From Celerinatantimonas diazotrophica (lineage in GTDB: Bacteria; Pseudomonadota; Gammaproteobacteria; Enterobacterales; Celerinatantimonadaceae), in contig NZ_SMGD01000011.1 of NCBI RefSeq assembly GCF_004339545.1, positions 1-64,000 on the forward strand: a stretch of DNA of 64,000 bases, read 5' to 3'. Made by a program: the position numbers and the translations under genes. The notes beneath the pieces were generated by a model that worked only from the letters and a program-made list of their open reading frames with translations, did not search any database and was not told where the DNA came from. Numbering within the stretch: position 1 is the first letter of the stretch; every line of letters starts with the position of its first letter. Shown here one piece after another: positions 37,746 to 48,186 of this stretch.

Positions 37746-38657
37746 TTAACGATCTTTTGGATCAAGAGCATCACGCAAACCATCGCCAATATAGTTAAAA
37801 CAAAACAGCGTTACGACCATAAAGATGCCAGGGACTAACAATTGCCAAATAGCAATGTTCATATTCTGAGCACCATCTTGTAATAGCGCTCCCCAGCTAG
37901 TCATCGGCTCTTGAACCCCCAGTCCTAAGAAACTTAAGAAAGATTCAAGAAGAATCATATTTGGCACCAATAACGTTGCATACACGGCGACAATTCCCAG
38001 TACATTAGGAATGACGTGTTTAGTAATAATATTCCAACGAGAAACACCACACACTTCGGCTGCTTCAATAAACTCTTTGTTACGCAAACTCAAGGTCTGA
38101 CCGCGCACCACCCTTGCCATATCCAGCCAAGATACTGCACCTATCGCGACAAATATCAGCATGATATCTCGTCCGAAAAAAGTCACGAGCAGAATCACTA
38201 AAAACATAAACGGAATAGAGTACAAAATTTCCAGAATACGCATCATGATTCGGTCAACGCCACCGCCGATAAAGCCGGAAGTCGCCCCATAAAGAGTACC
38301 AATGACGACTGCAACAAAAGCCCCCAAAACGCCAACCAGTAACGAAATACGCCCACCCAGTAAAGAACGAACATATAGGTCACGGCCTAGGGAATCAGTT
38401 CCGAAATAATGCCCAGTTGCAAACGAAGGTGGTGAAGACATATGGGCCCAATCCGTCGCATCATATGGGTATTGAGAGAAATAAGGTCCAATCAATACAA
38501 ATAAAATGATAAAAATTAGAATAGCCAGACTGGTCATCGCCGCATGATTACGTCGAAAACGCCGAAACGCATCTTGCCAAAGGCTACGCCCTTCTACTTC
38601 CAGCTGATCAGCCAAGTTATCACTAACCGCTTTGCTGGATTTTTTAGATAACAACAT
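37746..38657 (-). CDS. oppC: Oligopeptide ABC transporter permease OppC
   Basis: 303 residues with about six membrane segments. The BPD_transp EAA-type loop is EAAEVCGVSRWNIITKHVIPNV (near residue 205). The N-terminal cytoplasmic part before the first helix is family-typical. It is 28 bases upstream of oppD. Confidence 0.95.
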   Translation of the reverse strand: MLLSKKSSKAVSDNLADQLEVEGRSLWQDAFRRFRRNHAAMTSLAILIFIILFVLIGPYFSQYPYDATDWAHMSSPPSFATGHYFGTDSLGRDLYVRSLLGGRISLLVGVLGAFVAVVIGTLYGATSGFIGGGVDRIMMRILEILYSIPFMFLVILLVTFFGRDIMLIFVAIGAVSWLDMARVVRGQTLSLRNKEFIEAAEVCGVSRWNIITKHVIPNVLGIVAVYATLLVPNMILLESFLSFLGLGVQEPMTSWGALLQDGAQNMNIAIWQLLVPGIFMVVTLFCFNYIGDGLRDALDPKDR

Positions 38658-38672
38658 AAACTTGCCGGCTCC

Positions 38673-39593
38673 CTATATTCGAATTTTCGGATCGACTAAC
38701 GCTAATAAAATGTCAACAATAGCGTTAAAGAAAATAGTCAAAACACCAATGACAATTGTTACTCCAAGAACTAACGAATAGTCACGGTTTAGAGCTCCGT
38801 TAATAAATAACTGGCCGATTCCAGGAAGACCAAAAATAGTCTCAATCACAACAGATCCGGTGATAATACCGACAAAAGCAGGCCCCATGTATGAGATCAC
38901 AGGCAACAATGCAGGTCTTAAAGCATGTTTTAAGACCACCCGTAAATAAGGCATCCCTTTGGCTTTAGCGGTCCGAATAAAGTTAGAGTGCAACGTTTCA
39001 ATCATGCTACCGCGGGTAATCCTTGCAAATGTCGCAACATACAAAAGCGCCATCCCCACCACGGGCAGAACCATGTGCCGAAAATCTCCACCATTCCACC
39101 CTCCAGCTGGTAGAATTTTCAACCATAATGCAAATATATAAACCAATACTGGTGCAATGACGAATGAGGGCATCACAACCCCAATCATTGCAGTCGACAT
39201 GGTCGTATAATCAAGCCATGTATTTTGTTTAAGCGCTGATAGCGTCCCGACAACAACACCCATAACAACAGCGAGGATAAAAGCATAAATTCCAATTCGT
39301 GCTGATACCGGTAAAGATTGTTCAATCAAAGATGTAACATCCTTATCTTTGTATTTAAATGAAGGACCTAAATCACCATGCAACATGTTTTTCATGTAAT
39401 TGAAATATTGCACGACAAGAGGCTTGTCTAAGCCATATTTTGCATTCAGGTTTGCTTCGACGGCAGGAGGCAATTCACGTTCACTTGAAAACGGATTCCC
39501 TGGTGCAAACCGCATCATAAAAAATGATACCGTAATCAGCACCAACAAAGTCGGAATCGCTTCCAATATACGCTTGAAAATAAACTTTAACAT
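38673..39593 (-). CDS. oppB: Oligopeptide ABC transporter permease OppB
   Basis: 306 residues with six membrane segments. The N-terminal start MLKFIFKRILEAIPTLL and the EAA loop region RTAKAKGMPYLRVVLKHALRPALLP are typical of OppB. It follows the hairpin after oppA. Confidence 0.95.
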   Translation of the reverse strand: MLKFIFKRILEAIPTLLVLITVSFFMMRFAPGNPFSSERELPPAVEANLNAKYGLDKPLVVQYFNYMKNMLHGDLGPSFKYKDKDVTSLIEQSLPVSARIGIYAFILAVVMGVVVGTLSALKQNTWLDYTTMSTAMIGVVMPSFVIAPVLVYIFALWLKILPAGGWNGGDFRHMVLPVVGMALLYVATFARITRGSMIETLHSNFIRTAKAKGMPYLRVVLKHALRPALLPVISYMGPAFVGIITGSVVIETIFGLPGIGQLFINGALNRDYSLVLGVTIVIGVLTIFFNAIVDILLALVDPKIRI

Positions 39594-39636
39594 AAACTAG
39601 TCTCGTTCGAGATTCGTTACCACAACTTAAGTGTAT

Positions 39637-39669
39637 AAAAGGTGCTGCTGGGGAGGGCCAGTCAGCACC
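39637..39669 (-). terminator. Attenuator between oppA and oppB
   Basis: On the minus strand GGTGCTG...CAGCACC is followed by TTTTATAC. It should let only part of the transcripts proceed into oppBCDF and so give excess binding protein. Confidence 0.8.
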
Positions 39670-39699
39670 CGCACGTATCAGTCAAATCTTACGACTGAA

Positions 39700-41322
39700 T
39701 TATTTCGCTTTCAGATAGAAATTTTTCACATAGTAGTAATCCAGTGCGTTATGCATTGGGTAGCCACCAACGATAGGTTTTACCAAACGTGCATTTACAT
39801 AAGAGTAAACAGGCGCAACTGGCATATCCTTAGCGAAAATTTCTTCTGCTTTCTCATACAGCTTATTACGAGCTGCATCATTAGCTGTATCTAACGCTTT
39901 TTTCATAATCGCATCATATTTAGGATTACTGTAATCAGCGTTGTTTTGGGCATTGCCAGTCATCAACAACGTCATGAAGGTCGATGCTTCATTATAGTCC
40001 CCACACCATGCATCACGAGCAACGGTAAAATTGTGGTTCTGACGCGTTTGCAAGAATGTTTTCCATTCTTGATTTTCTAATGTGACATTGACACCAATCG
40101 CTTTCCACATTTGCCCAACTGCCAGTGCAATTTTCTTATGGTTAGCACTGGTGTTATACAAAATAGAAACATCTAAAGGTTTACCACCTTTACCATAACC
40201 GGCTTCTTTCATCAGCGCTTTCGCTTTCGCTAAGCGTTGTGCTTGAGTCATTTCTGCATAGGCAATTTTCGGAGTATGGAAACCTTCAACGCCATTAGGA
40301 ACGAAGCCATATAAAGGTTTTTCACCTTTACCGGTTACAAATTTAGTGATGATATTGCGGTTAATCGCATAAGAGAGTGCTTTACGAACACGGACATCAT
40401 TAAATGGTGGCTTTTTGTTGTTAAAATCGTAGTAGTAGTTACACAGGTATGGTGTCACTTTCAGATCTTGCGGGTAATCTTTTTTCAAGTGCTTAAACTG
40501 TTCGTTTGGCACTTCATAAGTCATATCGATTCCCCCGGCCATAAAGCGGTTCATGGCAGCGACTTGATCGGAAATAGGTAAAAAAGTAACCTTATTAATA
40601 ACGGTATGCTTATTATCCCAGTATTGATCATTACGGGTCATGACAATACGACCGTTAACAACCCACTTGACGAGTTTATAAGCACCGTTGGAAACCATAT
40701 GTCCCGGCTGCGTCCATTTATCTCCCCACTTTTTAATTGCGGGCGGATAGACCGGAAATACAGATGCGTTAGCCATCATTTTTACAAAATAAGGTACTGG
40801 AGAAGACAATGTCACCTGCAAAGTGTGCGCATTTAAGGCTTTAACACCCAATGTTTTCGGATCTTTTTTACCATCAACAATACCATCAACGTTCAGGATG
40901 TTAGTTAACTGTAAATAATATGCATAAGGAGATGCAGTTTTGGGATTGACCAGGCGACGCCAAGCATAAACAAAATCCTGAGCCGTTACCGGTTTACCAT
41001 TTGACCATTTTGCATCATCACGCAGATGGAACGTAAAGACTTTGTTGTCTTTATTATCCCAGCTTTTAGCAACACCAGGAACAGTTTTACCGTTGCTATC
41101 TTGAGAAACAAGACCTTCAAACAACTGCTGCGCGAGATGCTGCCCGGGTACACCTTGAACCAATTGTGGATCTAACGATCCAGGTTCAGCCCCGTTGTTA
41201 ATGACCATGACCTGTTTTTTCGCAAGCTTTGTTCCGGCTGGAACTGTCGCTGCATATGCTGTGGTTGCACTTAGCATCGCTGAAACAATGAGCGAGCTAA
41301 GCATTTTCTTATTTAAATTCAT
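39700..41322 (-). CDS. oppA: Oligopeptide-binding protein OppA
   Basis: 540 residues. A Sec signal peptide of about 24 residues (basic start, hydrophobic core, ends TTAYA-A). The SBP family 5 signature appears near residue 95 (AKWSNGKPVTAQDFVYAWRR). It binds oligopeptides in the periplasm for OppBCDF. It is the first gene of the operon. Confidence 0.96.
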   Translation of the reverse strand: MNLNKKMLSSLIVSAMLSATTAYAATVPAGTKLAKKQVMVINNGAEPGSLDPQLVQGVPGQHLAQQLFEGLVSQDSNGKTVPGVAKSWDNKDNKVFTFHLRDDAKWSNGKPVTAQDFVYAWRRLVNPKTASPYAYYLQLTNILNVDGIVDGKKDPKTLGVKALNAHTLQVTLSSPVPYFVKMMANASVFPVYPPAIKKWGDKWTQPGHMVSNGAYKLVKWVVNGRIVMTRNDQYWDNKHTVINKVTFLPISDQVAAMNRFMAGGIDMTYEVPNEQFKHLKKDYPQDLKVTPYLCNYYYDFNNKKPPFNDVRVRKALSYAINRNIITKFVTGKGEKPLYGFVPNGVEGFHTPKIAYAEMTQAQRLAKAKALMKEAGYGKGGKPLDVSILYNTSANHKKIALAVGQMWKAIGVNVTLENQEWKTFLQTRQNHNFTVARDAWCGDYNEASTFMTLLMTGNAQNNADYSNPKYDAIMKKALDTANDAARNKLYEKAEEIFAKDMPVAPVYSYVNARLVKPIVGGYPMHNALDYYYVKNFYLKAK

Positions 41323-42005
41323 TCAAACAAATCTCCATTTTTATAAGAGCATCCCAAACGGAAAATAGTGCTAAAATAGTCACTTTGTGAACGGTTATTA
41401 TTTCTAATTAAATCATCACTAAACAGATAATTATCCTGTTTGACGGACAATCAACCATGGATTGTACATCTATGGGCTGACTTGGACAAACAATTATTCG
41501 TCAATGTGATACCTACAAAAATTTAACTACCATATAAAATCAATTTTTCAGAATAATTATGTTGATTTACATCATCTGTATCTAAAAACTGACATAAAAA
41601 ACGGCACATATCCTACAGATAAAGAGCCTCTTGGCAAGTCACAATCAATAAAGCAACAAACGCTATATATTGAATAGGCTCAACGGCATTTAGAGTGGAT
41701 AAAAGGGATGATAGAATATTTTGTAAGTTTGCAACAAAATGTAATATTGACAGCGATCGTTTTACGTTAAAAAACTAAAATAGTGCGTTACAAAGACCTA
41801 AAAGAGTAATTTTGATCTCATTTTGAAATTTCATTTGTAACTAAACAACAACTGATCCACGTCAAGTTTTGTTATTTAGACTATTCATATACTAGGCACC
41901 GAAGGTTGGTTAGCAAGGATGCTGTGGCGACCAAATGTGGGTGTTTCATACTACACTGCTTATACGTCCCTTGCTAAACAGCTTTCTAAACTTAAGGAGA
42001 GATTT
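41323..42005. other. Long intergenic control region between oppA and adhE
   Basis: 683 bases without a convincing gene. It contains the divergent promoters of oppA and adhE. An in-frame upstream extension of adhE starting at 41919 exists but lacks a ribosome-binding site and family support. The FNR-like dyad at 41852-41865 is the only site I can name. Confidence 0.6.
41852..41865. promoter_or_regulatory. FNR-like site upstream of adhE
   Basis: CTGAT-CCAC-GTCAA resembles the FNR consensus TTGAT-N4-ATCAA with two changes. It is 140 bases before the adhE ATG. Anaerobic control of adhE would fit. Not proven. Confidence 0.4.
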
Positions 42006-44699
42006 ATGACTGTCACCAATGTTACTGAACTTGATGCTCTAGTCGCACGAGTTAAAAAAGCTCAGGCGGTTTATGCGACCTATAGCCAGGAACAAGTTGA
42101 CAAAATTTTCCGTGCTGCGGCATTAGCTGCTGCAGATGAACGCATTCCATTAGCACAAATGGCGGCTGCGGAATCAGGCATGGGGATCATTGAAGATAAA
42201 GTGATTAAAAACCATTTTGCTTCTGAATACATTTATAACAAGTATAAAGACGACCAAACCTGCGGCATCCTAGACGAAAACGAAGAAATGGGGACGATTA
42301 CTATCGCTGAACCCATTGGCTTACTATGCGGGATTGTTCCAACGACTAACCCGACTTCAACCGCTATTTTCAAAGCGTTGATTAGTTTAAAAACTCGTAA
42401 TGGGATTATCTTCTCCCCTCACCCACGCGCTAAAAAATCAACAAATAGAGCGGCTCAAATTGTACTTGATGCGGCTGTTGCTGCTGGTGCCCCCAAAGAT
42501 ATCGTTGGCTGGATTGATGAACCATCAGTTGAATTATCTAATGCATTAATGCACCACAACGACATTAACTTGATTTTAGCCACTGGTGGCCCAGGCATGG
42601 TTAAAGCAGCTTACTCATCAGGCAAACCTGCCATTGGTGTGGGCGCTGGGAATACTCCGGTTGTTATTGATGAAACTGCAGATATCAAACGTGCTGTTTC
42701 TTCAATCTTAATGTCTAAAACATTCGATAACGGGGTTGTCTGCGCATCAGAACAAGCCGTCATTATTGTCCAGGATGTTTACGAGGCAGTTAAAGAACGT
42801 TTCTCAAACTATGGCGGTTATATCCTTTCTAAAGAAGAAGCCGACAAAGTTCGTAAAGTATTAATGATCAATGGTGCATTGAACGCCAAAATCGTCGGAC
42901 AACCAGCAAGTAAAATTGCTGAAATGGCTGGGGTTTCTGTTCCAGCTTGGACCAAAGTACTCATTGGTGAAGGCCTTCATGTCGATGCAGCTGATGAATT
43001 TGCTCATGAAAAACTCTCTCCGACTTTAGGAATGTTCGTTGCCAAAGACTTCGCACATGCAGTCGAACAAGCTGAAGAGATGGTTAACATCGGTGGGATT
43101 GGCCATACATCTGCTTTATATACTGATCAAGATTTAAATAAAGATCGCATCAATTACTTCGGCGAAAAAATGAAAACCGCTCGTATTTTGATCAACACTC
43201 CAACCTCTCAAGGTGGGATTGGCGACCTTTATAACTTTGCTCTGGCACCATCTCTGACCTTAGGTTGTGGTTCATGGGGGGGGAACTCCATTTCTGAAAA
43301 CGTTGGTCCTAAACATTTGATCAACAAAAAAACAGTCGCAAAACGGGCAGAAAACATGTTATGGCATAAACTTCCTCAATCAATTTACTTCCGTCGCGGC
43401 TGTCTACCAGAAGCAATGGACGATTTAGTTGGCAAAAAACGCGCATGTGTTGTAACTGACCGTTTCTTGTTCAACAACGGTTACGCAGATGAACTGATTG
43501 AGATTCTGCATGAAAAAGGCATGGAAACTGAAGTTTTCTATGAAGTTGAAGCCGACCCGACTTTAAGCATCGTTCGTAAAGGGGCTGACCTACTTAATCA
43601 GTTCAAACCCGATGTAATTATCGCATTAGGTGGTGGTTCACCAATGGATGCTGCCAAAATCATGTGGGTTATGTACGAACATCCAGAAGTTCATTTCGAA
43701 GATCTAGCACTTCGTTTCATGGATATTCGTAAACGTATTTACAAATTCCCTAAAATGGGTGCGAAAGCAACTATGGTTGCAATTACCACCACTTCAGGAA
43801 CAGGCTCAGAAGTGACTCCTTTTGCCGTCGTTACTGATGATTATACAGGTAAAAAATACCCTCTGGCCGACTATCAATTAACACCAAACATGGCAGTCAT
43901 TGACGCGAACTTAGTGATGAATATGCCTAAATCGCTCACTGCATTTGGTGGTTATGATGCCGTGACTCATGCGATGGAAGCCTATGTATCAATCATGGCT
44001 AATGAGTTCTCTGATGGACAGGCTTTACAGGCCTTGAGCTTGTTAAAAGAATATCTACCAAGTGCTTATCATAATGGCAGCAAAGATCCAATTGCTCGCG
44101 AAAAAGTGCACAACGGGGCAACCATTGCCGGTATCGCATTTGCACAAGCATTCTTGGGAATTTGTCACTCAATGGCACATAAATTAGGTGCGATGTTCCA
44201 TGTGCCACATGGTTTAGCTAACGCTTTGTTACTCACTAACGTTATTCGCTACAACGCCACTAACTTGCCAACCAAGCAGGCTGCATTTTCTCAGTATGAC
44301 CGTCCAAAAGCGCGGGCTCGTTATGCCGAAATTGCTGAACATCTTGGTTTCCGTGAAGGTCGTACTCAGGATAAAATCGATGCACTGCTGGATTGGTTAG
44401 AAGCATTAAAAATTGAATTGGATATTCCAACATCTATTCAAGCTGCTGGAGTATCTGAAGCTGACTTCATGTCAAAAATTGACCAACTTGCAGTTGAAGC
44501 ATTTGATGACCAATGTACTGGAGCGAACCCTCGTTATCCATTAATTAGCGAACTGAAACAGATCCTCATCGATTCATTCTACGGAAACCACTACGTAGAA
44601 ACATATGAACGTGAAGAAGAACAGGAGCAAGAACCAGTTGCTGAAAAAAAAGCGCCTAAATCTGCTAGTCGCAGCAAAAAAGAAGTAGCTGCTAAATAA
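42006..44699 (+). CDS. adhE: Bifunctional acetaldehyde-CoA/alcohol dehydrogenase AdhE
   Basis: 897 residues. The N-terminal aldehyde dehydrogenase half has the catalytic cysteine in GVVCASEQAV (near residue 246); the C-terminal iron alcohol dehydrogenase half has the metal histidines in HSMAHKLGAMFHVPHG. It converts acetyl-CoA to ethanol in fermentation. I start at 42006 with AAGGAGAG upstream. The C-terminal tail is rich in E then K and exceeds the core fold by some 30 residues. Confidence 0.97.
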   Translation: MTVTNVTELDALVARVKKAQAVYATYSQEQVDKIFRAAALAAADERIPLAQMAAAESGMGIIEDKVIKNHFASEYIYNKYKDDQTCGILDENEEMGTITIAEPIGLLCGIVPTTNPTSTAIFKALISLKTRNGIIFSPHPRAKKSTNRAAQIVLDAAVAAGAPKDIVGWIDEPSVELSNALMHHNDINLILATGGPGMVKAAYSSGKPAIGVGAGNTPVVIDETADIKRAVSSILMSKTFDNGVVCASEQAVIIVQDVYEAVKERFSNYGGYILSKEEADKVRKVLMINGALNAKIVGQPASKIAEMAGVSVPAWTKVLIGEGLHVDAADEFAHEKLSPTLGMFVAKDFAHAVEQAEEMVNIGGIGHTSALYTDQDLNKDRINYFGEKMKTARILINTPTSQGGIGDLYNFALAPSLTLGCGSWGGNSISENVGPKHLINKKTVAKRAENMLWHKLPQSIYFRRGCLPEAMDDLVGKKRACVVTDRFLFNNGYADELIEILHEKGMETEVFYEVEADPTLSIVRKGADLLNQFKPDVIIALGGGSPMDAAKIMWVMYEHPEVHFEDLALRFMDIRKRIYKFPKMGAKATMVAITTTSGTGSEVTPFAVVTDDYTGKKYPLADYQLTPNMAVIDANLVMNMPKSLTAFGGYDAVTHAMEAYVSIMANEFSDGQALQALSLLKEYLPSAYHNGSKDPIAREKVHNGATIAGIAFAQAFLGICHSMAHKLGAMFHVPHGLANALLLTNVIRYNATNLPTKQAAFSQYDRPKARARYAEIAEHLGFREGRTQDKIDALLDWLEALKIELDIPTSIQAAGVSEADFMSKIDQLAVEAFDDQCTGANPRYPLISELKQILIDSFYGNHYVETYEREEEQEQEPVAEKKAPKSASRSKKEVAAK

Positions 44700-44725
44700 T
44701 CAACCTAGCTACTTGCTTGTACTTC

Positions 44726-44758
44726 ATGGCCCTGCTAATGCGGGGCCATTTTGTTTTT
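44726..44758 (+). terminator. Terminator after adhE
   Basis: ATGGCCC(T)GC, loop TAAT, GC(G)GGGCCAT, then TTTTGTTTTT. Confidence 0.85.
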
Positions 44759-44783
44759 AAGTAAGATTTGGCATACTGATAGT

Positions 44784-45518
44784 ATGATAAAAAACAGACG
44801 TGACACTATGCTAAAACCTGTGGTTACCATTGCAGCACTATTAACGATTGGGATAGCCAATACTGCCCAGGCTCAATCATGGCAACCAGTTAAACCCTTC
44901 AAGGCTGATTATAAGGCCTACTTTAAAAATGCGGCTATTGGTCATGGTTCTCGCACATTAGAGGCAAAATCTAATGGCAACTACGAAGCAACAAGCACAG
45001 CCAAAGTCTTAGGTGGTGTGGGCATGAGTTATGACGATACCAGCTATTTTCGCTATAAAGATCACAAGATTGTGACCGAAAAGTTCAGTCGTTATAAGCG
45101 AGTGTTCCTAGGTTCAACAACCATTACTGGCAAAGCCGATGGTAAGGGGGGGTTAATTGTCAAAAGCGATAATAAAACCAAACACTTCCCAGCAGGCAGT
45201 TGGGGAAACACTCTCGACTCTACTGCATTTCAAATTCAGTTCCAAAATGATGTTAAATCCGGACAAACCAGCTTTCACTACCATTATGTGGAAGGGGATA
45301 AAATAAAAGACTACAAATTTAAAATTGATGGAACAGAAACATTAAAAGTCCCGGCAGGGACATTTAAAACCATACGGCTCAAACGTATCCAAAACGGGGA
45401 TCGTCAGACTTATATGTGGCTGGCCCCTAAACTTGATTATCAACTGATAAAATTACAAGTACTTCGTAAAGGCAAACAATGGAGCGCAATGGAGCTCACA
45501 GACTTTAAATTTCAGTGA
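44784..45518 (+). CDS. DUF3108 periplasmic protein
   Basis: 244 residues from ATG 44784 (236 from ATG 44808). A signal peptide ends IANTAQA-Q. The mature part is beta-rich (YKAYFKNAAIGHGSRTLEAK; DKIKDYKFKIDGTETLKVPAGTF), matching DUF3108. Function unknown; the family is found in the envelope of Gram-negative bacteria. Neither start has a strong RBS, so the start is uncertain. Confidence 0.8.
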   Translation: MIKNRRDTMLKPVVTIAALLTIGIANTAQAQSWQPVKPFKADYKAYFKNAAIGHGSRTLEAKSNGNYEATSTAKVLGGVGMSYDDTSYFRYKDHKIVTEKFSRYKRVFLGSTTITGKADGKGGLIVKSDNKTKHFPAGSWGNTLDSTAFQIQFQNDVKSGQTSFHYHYVEGDKIKDYKFKIDGTETLKVPAGTFKTIRLKRIQNGDRQTYMWLAPKLDYQLIKLQVLRKGKQWSAMELTDFKFQ

Positions 45519-45526
45519 GTGACAGT

Positions 45527-45545
45527 GGGCAGCGGTCTGCTGCCC
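45527..45545. terminator. Hairpin between convergent genes
   Basis: GGGCAGC...GCTGCCC with a five-base loop lies between the stops of the DUF3108 and marC genes. The T tract is weak on both sides; it could serve both. Confidence 0.55.
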
Positions 45546-45554
45546 TGTATTGTA

Positions 45555-46157
45555 TTAATCAATAAAAGCTTTCACACCAGTCATAATCATCTGCGCGGCA
45601 ATAGCTGACAAAATCAAACCACTGATCTTCGTCATCACTGAGATCCCCTGCTTAGTCACAAGACGTTCGACGGTTGAACTGATATACAAAATAAAACCAA
45701 TCAACAACATAGCGGCTGTAATCCCGGTTAAATCGGCAATACGAGTTCCAACCGAATGTGCTTCAGCAGCCATCACTACGATCGCCCCAAGAATCGCCGG
45801 CCCGACAATGACCGGAGTCGTTAATGGCACAATCATCACATCACTTGGCGTCACATCAGCACTCACTTTCGAGGCACTATCTCCACCAGTCGAAAGTTGT
45901 ATCGCAGTCAACAATAAAATCACTCCCGTGCCAATCCGAAACGAGTGAATATTTATGCCAAATAGCGAAAAAATAAAATCGCCCCCCATATATACAATCA
46001 CGCACATAAATATGCTGGCGATCATGACCTTGATCGCTAACTTACGGCGTACGCTATCTTCCCAACGCCGCGTAATCGCAATGTAGGTTGACAATACAAA
46101 AAACGGGGCACACATGAAAAAGAACTTCACGCAGACATTAATAATGTAAATCAACAT
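45555..46157 (-). CDS. MarC family membrane protein (YchE type)
   Basis: 200 residues with six membrane segments, as in MarC/UPF0056. The two halves start with the related helices FFVLSTYIAI and VGPAILGAIVV. In E. coli ychE is next to adhE and opp, and here too it is two genes from adhE. Its transport role is unclear. Confidence 0.88.
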   Translation of the reverse strand: MLIYIINVCVKFFFMCAPFFVLSTYIAITRRWEDSVRRKLAIKVMIASIFMCVIVYMGGDFIFSLFGINIHSFRIGTGVILLLTAIQLSTGGDSASKVSADVTPSDVMIVPLTTPVIVGPAILGAIVVMAAEAHSVGTRIADLTGITAAMLLIGFILYISSTVERLVTKQGISVMTKISGLILSAIAAQMIMTGVKAFID

Positions 46158-46344
46158 AATGAACCAATCCAGGGGGAGTTAAGTGGCTGCGATTATAAGC
46201 GTGCCGGCCCCCAGACCCAATCTGAAAATTCTAATCATCTCGGATTACTTCAGATAATAATACAATTTAGCTTTTACCCCGTTGGACGTAGAAGTAACTG
46301 ACATGTTAGTGGTATAGTCAAAAGATAATTATAATAGTTGTTGA

Positions 46345-47187
46345 ATGATTATGGCCGATGTATCTCATGTTCTTTTAACTGGCTGTTCCAGTGGGATCGG
46401 CTACCACTGCGCGCAACGACTAGCAGAGCAAGGCTATCAGGTTGTAGCAAGTTGCCGAAAACGCAGTGATGTAGAGCGTCTTCGACAACAAAATATACCA
46501 ACTGTCCTTCTTGATCTGGCAAATTGCGATTCCATAGAACGAGGTTTTACCCAGGCCTTAGAGCTATTAGATGGGCGTATTGATGCCCTTTTTAATAATG
46601 GTGCATATGGGCAAACAGGTGCGCTAGAAGACCTTAAAACCTGTGATCTTAAAGCCCAATTTGAAAGTAACTTTTTTGGCTGGCACCATTTGACCCAGTT
46701 AGCCGTCAAAAAAATGCTTGTCCAAGGTCATGGACGCATTGTCCAGAACAGTTCTGTATTGGGTTTAGCAGCATTACGCTTTCGCGGGGCATACAGCGCA
46801 TCTAAATTTGCTTTAGAGGGGTATACCGATACCCTGCGTTTGGAATTAGCCGATACCCCCATCCGAATATCACTGATTGAAACGGGTCCCATTAATAGTC
46901 AATTTCGACACAATGCCAAAACCGTGTTTTTGAATACGATTGATTGGCAATCTTCACGCCATCGAGATAACTATCAGGCAACGTTAACGCGTCTTGCTAG
47001 TGATAAACCACTTAATTCTCATACACTGGAACCAGAAGCTGTTGCCCAAGCGCTACTGAAGGCTCTCACCCATGCCTCACCTAAACCACGCTATTATGTC
47101 ACCCGCGCCAGCATCTTTACCGGTATAGCTCGGCGAATTTTACCAACGCGCTGGCTGGATCGAGTTCTGCTAAAAGGAGGCGTATAG
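46345..47187 (+). CDS. Short-chain dehydrogenase (YbbO type)
   Basis: 280 residues. The nucleotide motif TGCSSGIG (near 13-20) and catalytic S-x-Y-S-A-S-K with a serine before it (NSSVLG; YSASK near residue 154) are intact. A C-terminal extension after residue 200 is typical of the YbbO-like group that reduces aldehydes with NADP. An ATG two codons later is an alternative start. It overlaps the next gene by a base at its stop. Confidence 0.87.
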   Translation: MIMADVSHVLLTGCSSGIGYHCAQRLAEQGYQVVASCRKRSDVERLRQQNIPTVLLDLANCDSIERGFTQALELLDGRIDALFNNGAYGQTGALEDLKTCDLKAQFESNFFGWHHLTQLAVKKMLVQGHGRIVQNSSVLGLAALRFRGAYSASKFALEGYTDTLRLELADTPIRISLIETGPINSQFRHNAKTVFLNTIDWQSSRHRDNYQATLTRLASDKPLNSHTLEPEAVAQALLKALTHASPKPRYYVTRASIFTGIARRILPTRWLDRVLLKGGV

Positions 47188-48056
47188 TGAAAGTACTCCC
47201 TTACCGGAACTGGCTAACACTATTCTTAGTGTGTCTGCCCTTAGTCGCCCAGGCAAAGCCAGCTCTTTGGCAAGCCCAACGCGATGATCAGACGCTCTAT
47301 TTATTTGGTTCCATTCATATTGGCACGCAAAAACTTTATCCATTGCCGCAAAAAGCACTCGAAGCTTTTAAGCAGAGTCACCAATTATGGGTCGAGGTAG
47401 ATACGCGCCACATATCTGCACGCACTCGAGGCAAAATTAAAGAGTTAATTCATCTGAAACCGGGTCAAAAACTTGCTCAAATCATTCCAACATCGTTGTA
47501 TCAAAGACTCCAAACCAAAGCAAAACAGTTACACTTATCGATGACACAATTGGATACCATCGCACCATGGTATATTAGCATTATATTAAACCAACAGTTT
47601 TATCAAAAGCTTGGCTACGATAGCTCGCTAGGTATTGATCATTATTTTCTATCCCTTGCCAGTCAAACACACAAACCAGTGCGTTCACTTGAAAGTGTAA
47701 CAGCACAATTTCAAGTATTAGCTAAACTAAGAAAAGATCAGGTTCAATTGCTCCATCAAAGTATAGAAACTCATCATGCCATGAAAAAAACGTTGCACGA
47801 GATAGTGCATGCTTGGCGAAGTGGCCAAGAAGAAAAATTGATCGAGCTTTTGAATGAGGATCCATCGAATATTGCTAAAGATTTCTCAAATGACATCTTA
47901 AAACAACGTAACCGTCAGTGGCTGCGAAAACTAACGCAAATCAAAACACCCGGGCGACAATTTGTCGTGGTTGGAGCCCTGCATTTAGGCGGCCCTGATG
48001 GGCTTGTTCGTTTACTACAGAAGGCGGGGTATCAAGTCAAAAAGATAAGTGCATAA
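47187..48056 (+). CDS. TraB/GumN family protein (YbaP type)
   Basis: 289 residues. Signal peptide (about 1-23, ending VAQA). The family motif LFGSIHIG near residue 40 and the end FVVVGALHLGGPDGL are intact. A haem/metalloprotease-like role has been proposed for the fold; unproven here. Start GTG follows AGGAGG closely. Confidence 0.85.
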   Translation: MKVLPYRNWLTLFLVCLPLVAQAKPALWQAQRDDQTLYLFGSIHIGTQKLYPLPQKALEAFKQSHQLWVEVDTRHISARTRGKIKELIHLKPGQKLAQIIPTSLYQRLQTKAKQLHLSMTQLDTIAPWYISIILNQQFYQKLGYDSSLGIDHYFLSLASQTHKPVRSLESVTAQFQVLAKLRKDQVQLLHQSIETHHAMKKTLHEIVHAWRSGQEEKLIELLNEDPSNIAKDFSNDILKQRNRQWLRKLTQIKTPGRQFVVVGALHLGGPDGLVRLLQKAGYQVKKISA

Positions 48057-48186
48057 AATGACGATACAAATTTGTGATGAAATACAAATCACAATATTTA
48101 ATGCAGTAAATTTATACTTCAAAAAGATCATTTAACTGACCATTAAATGAGTTGTAATGTCACCGAAGCGATTGCAGGAGGTTGCG

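Noticed and set aside
41919-42005. N-terminal extension of adhE from an upstream in-frame ATG
   Set aside because: No ribosome-binding site, no family support; AAGGAGAG precedes the ATG at 42006.
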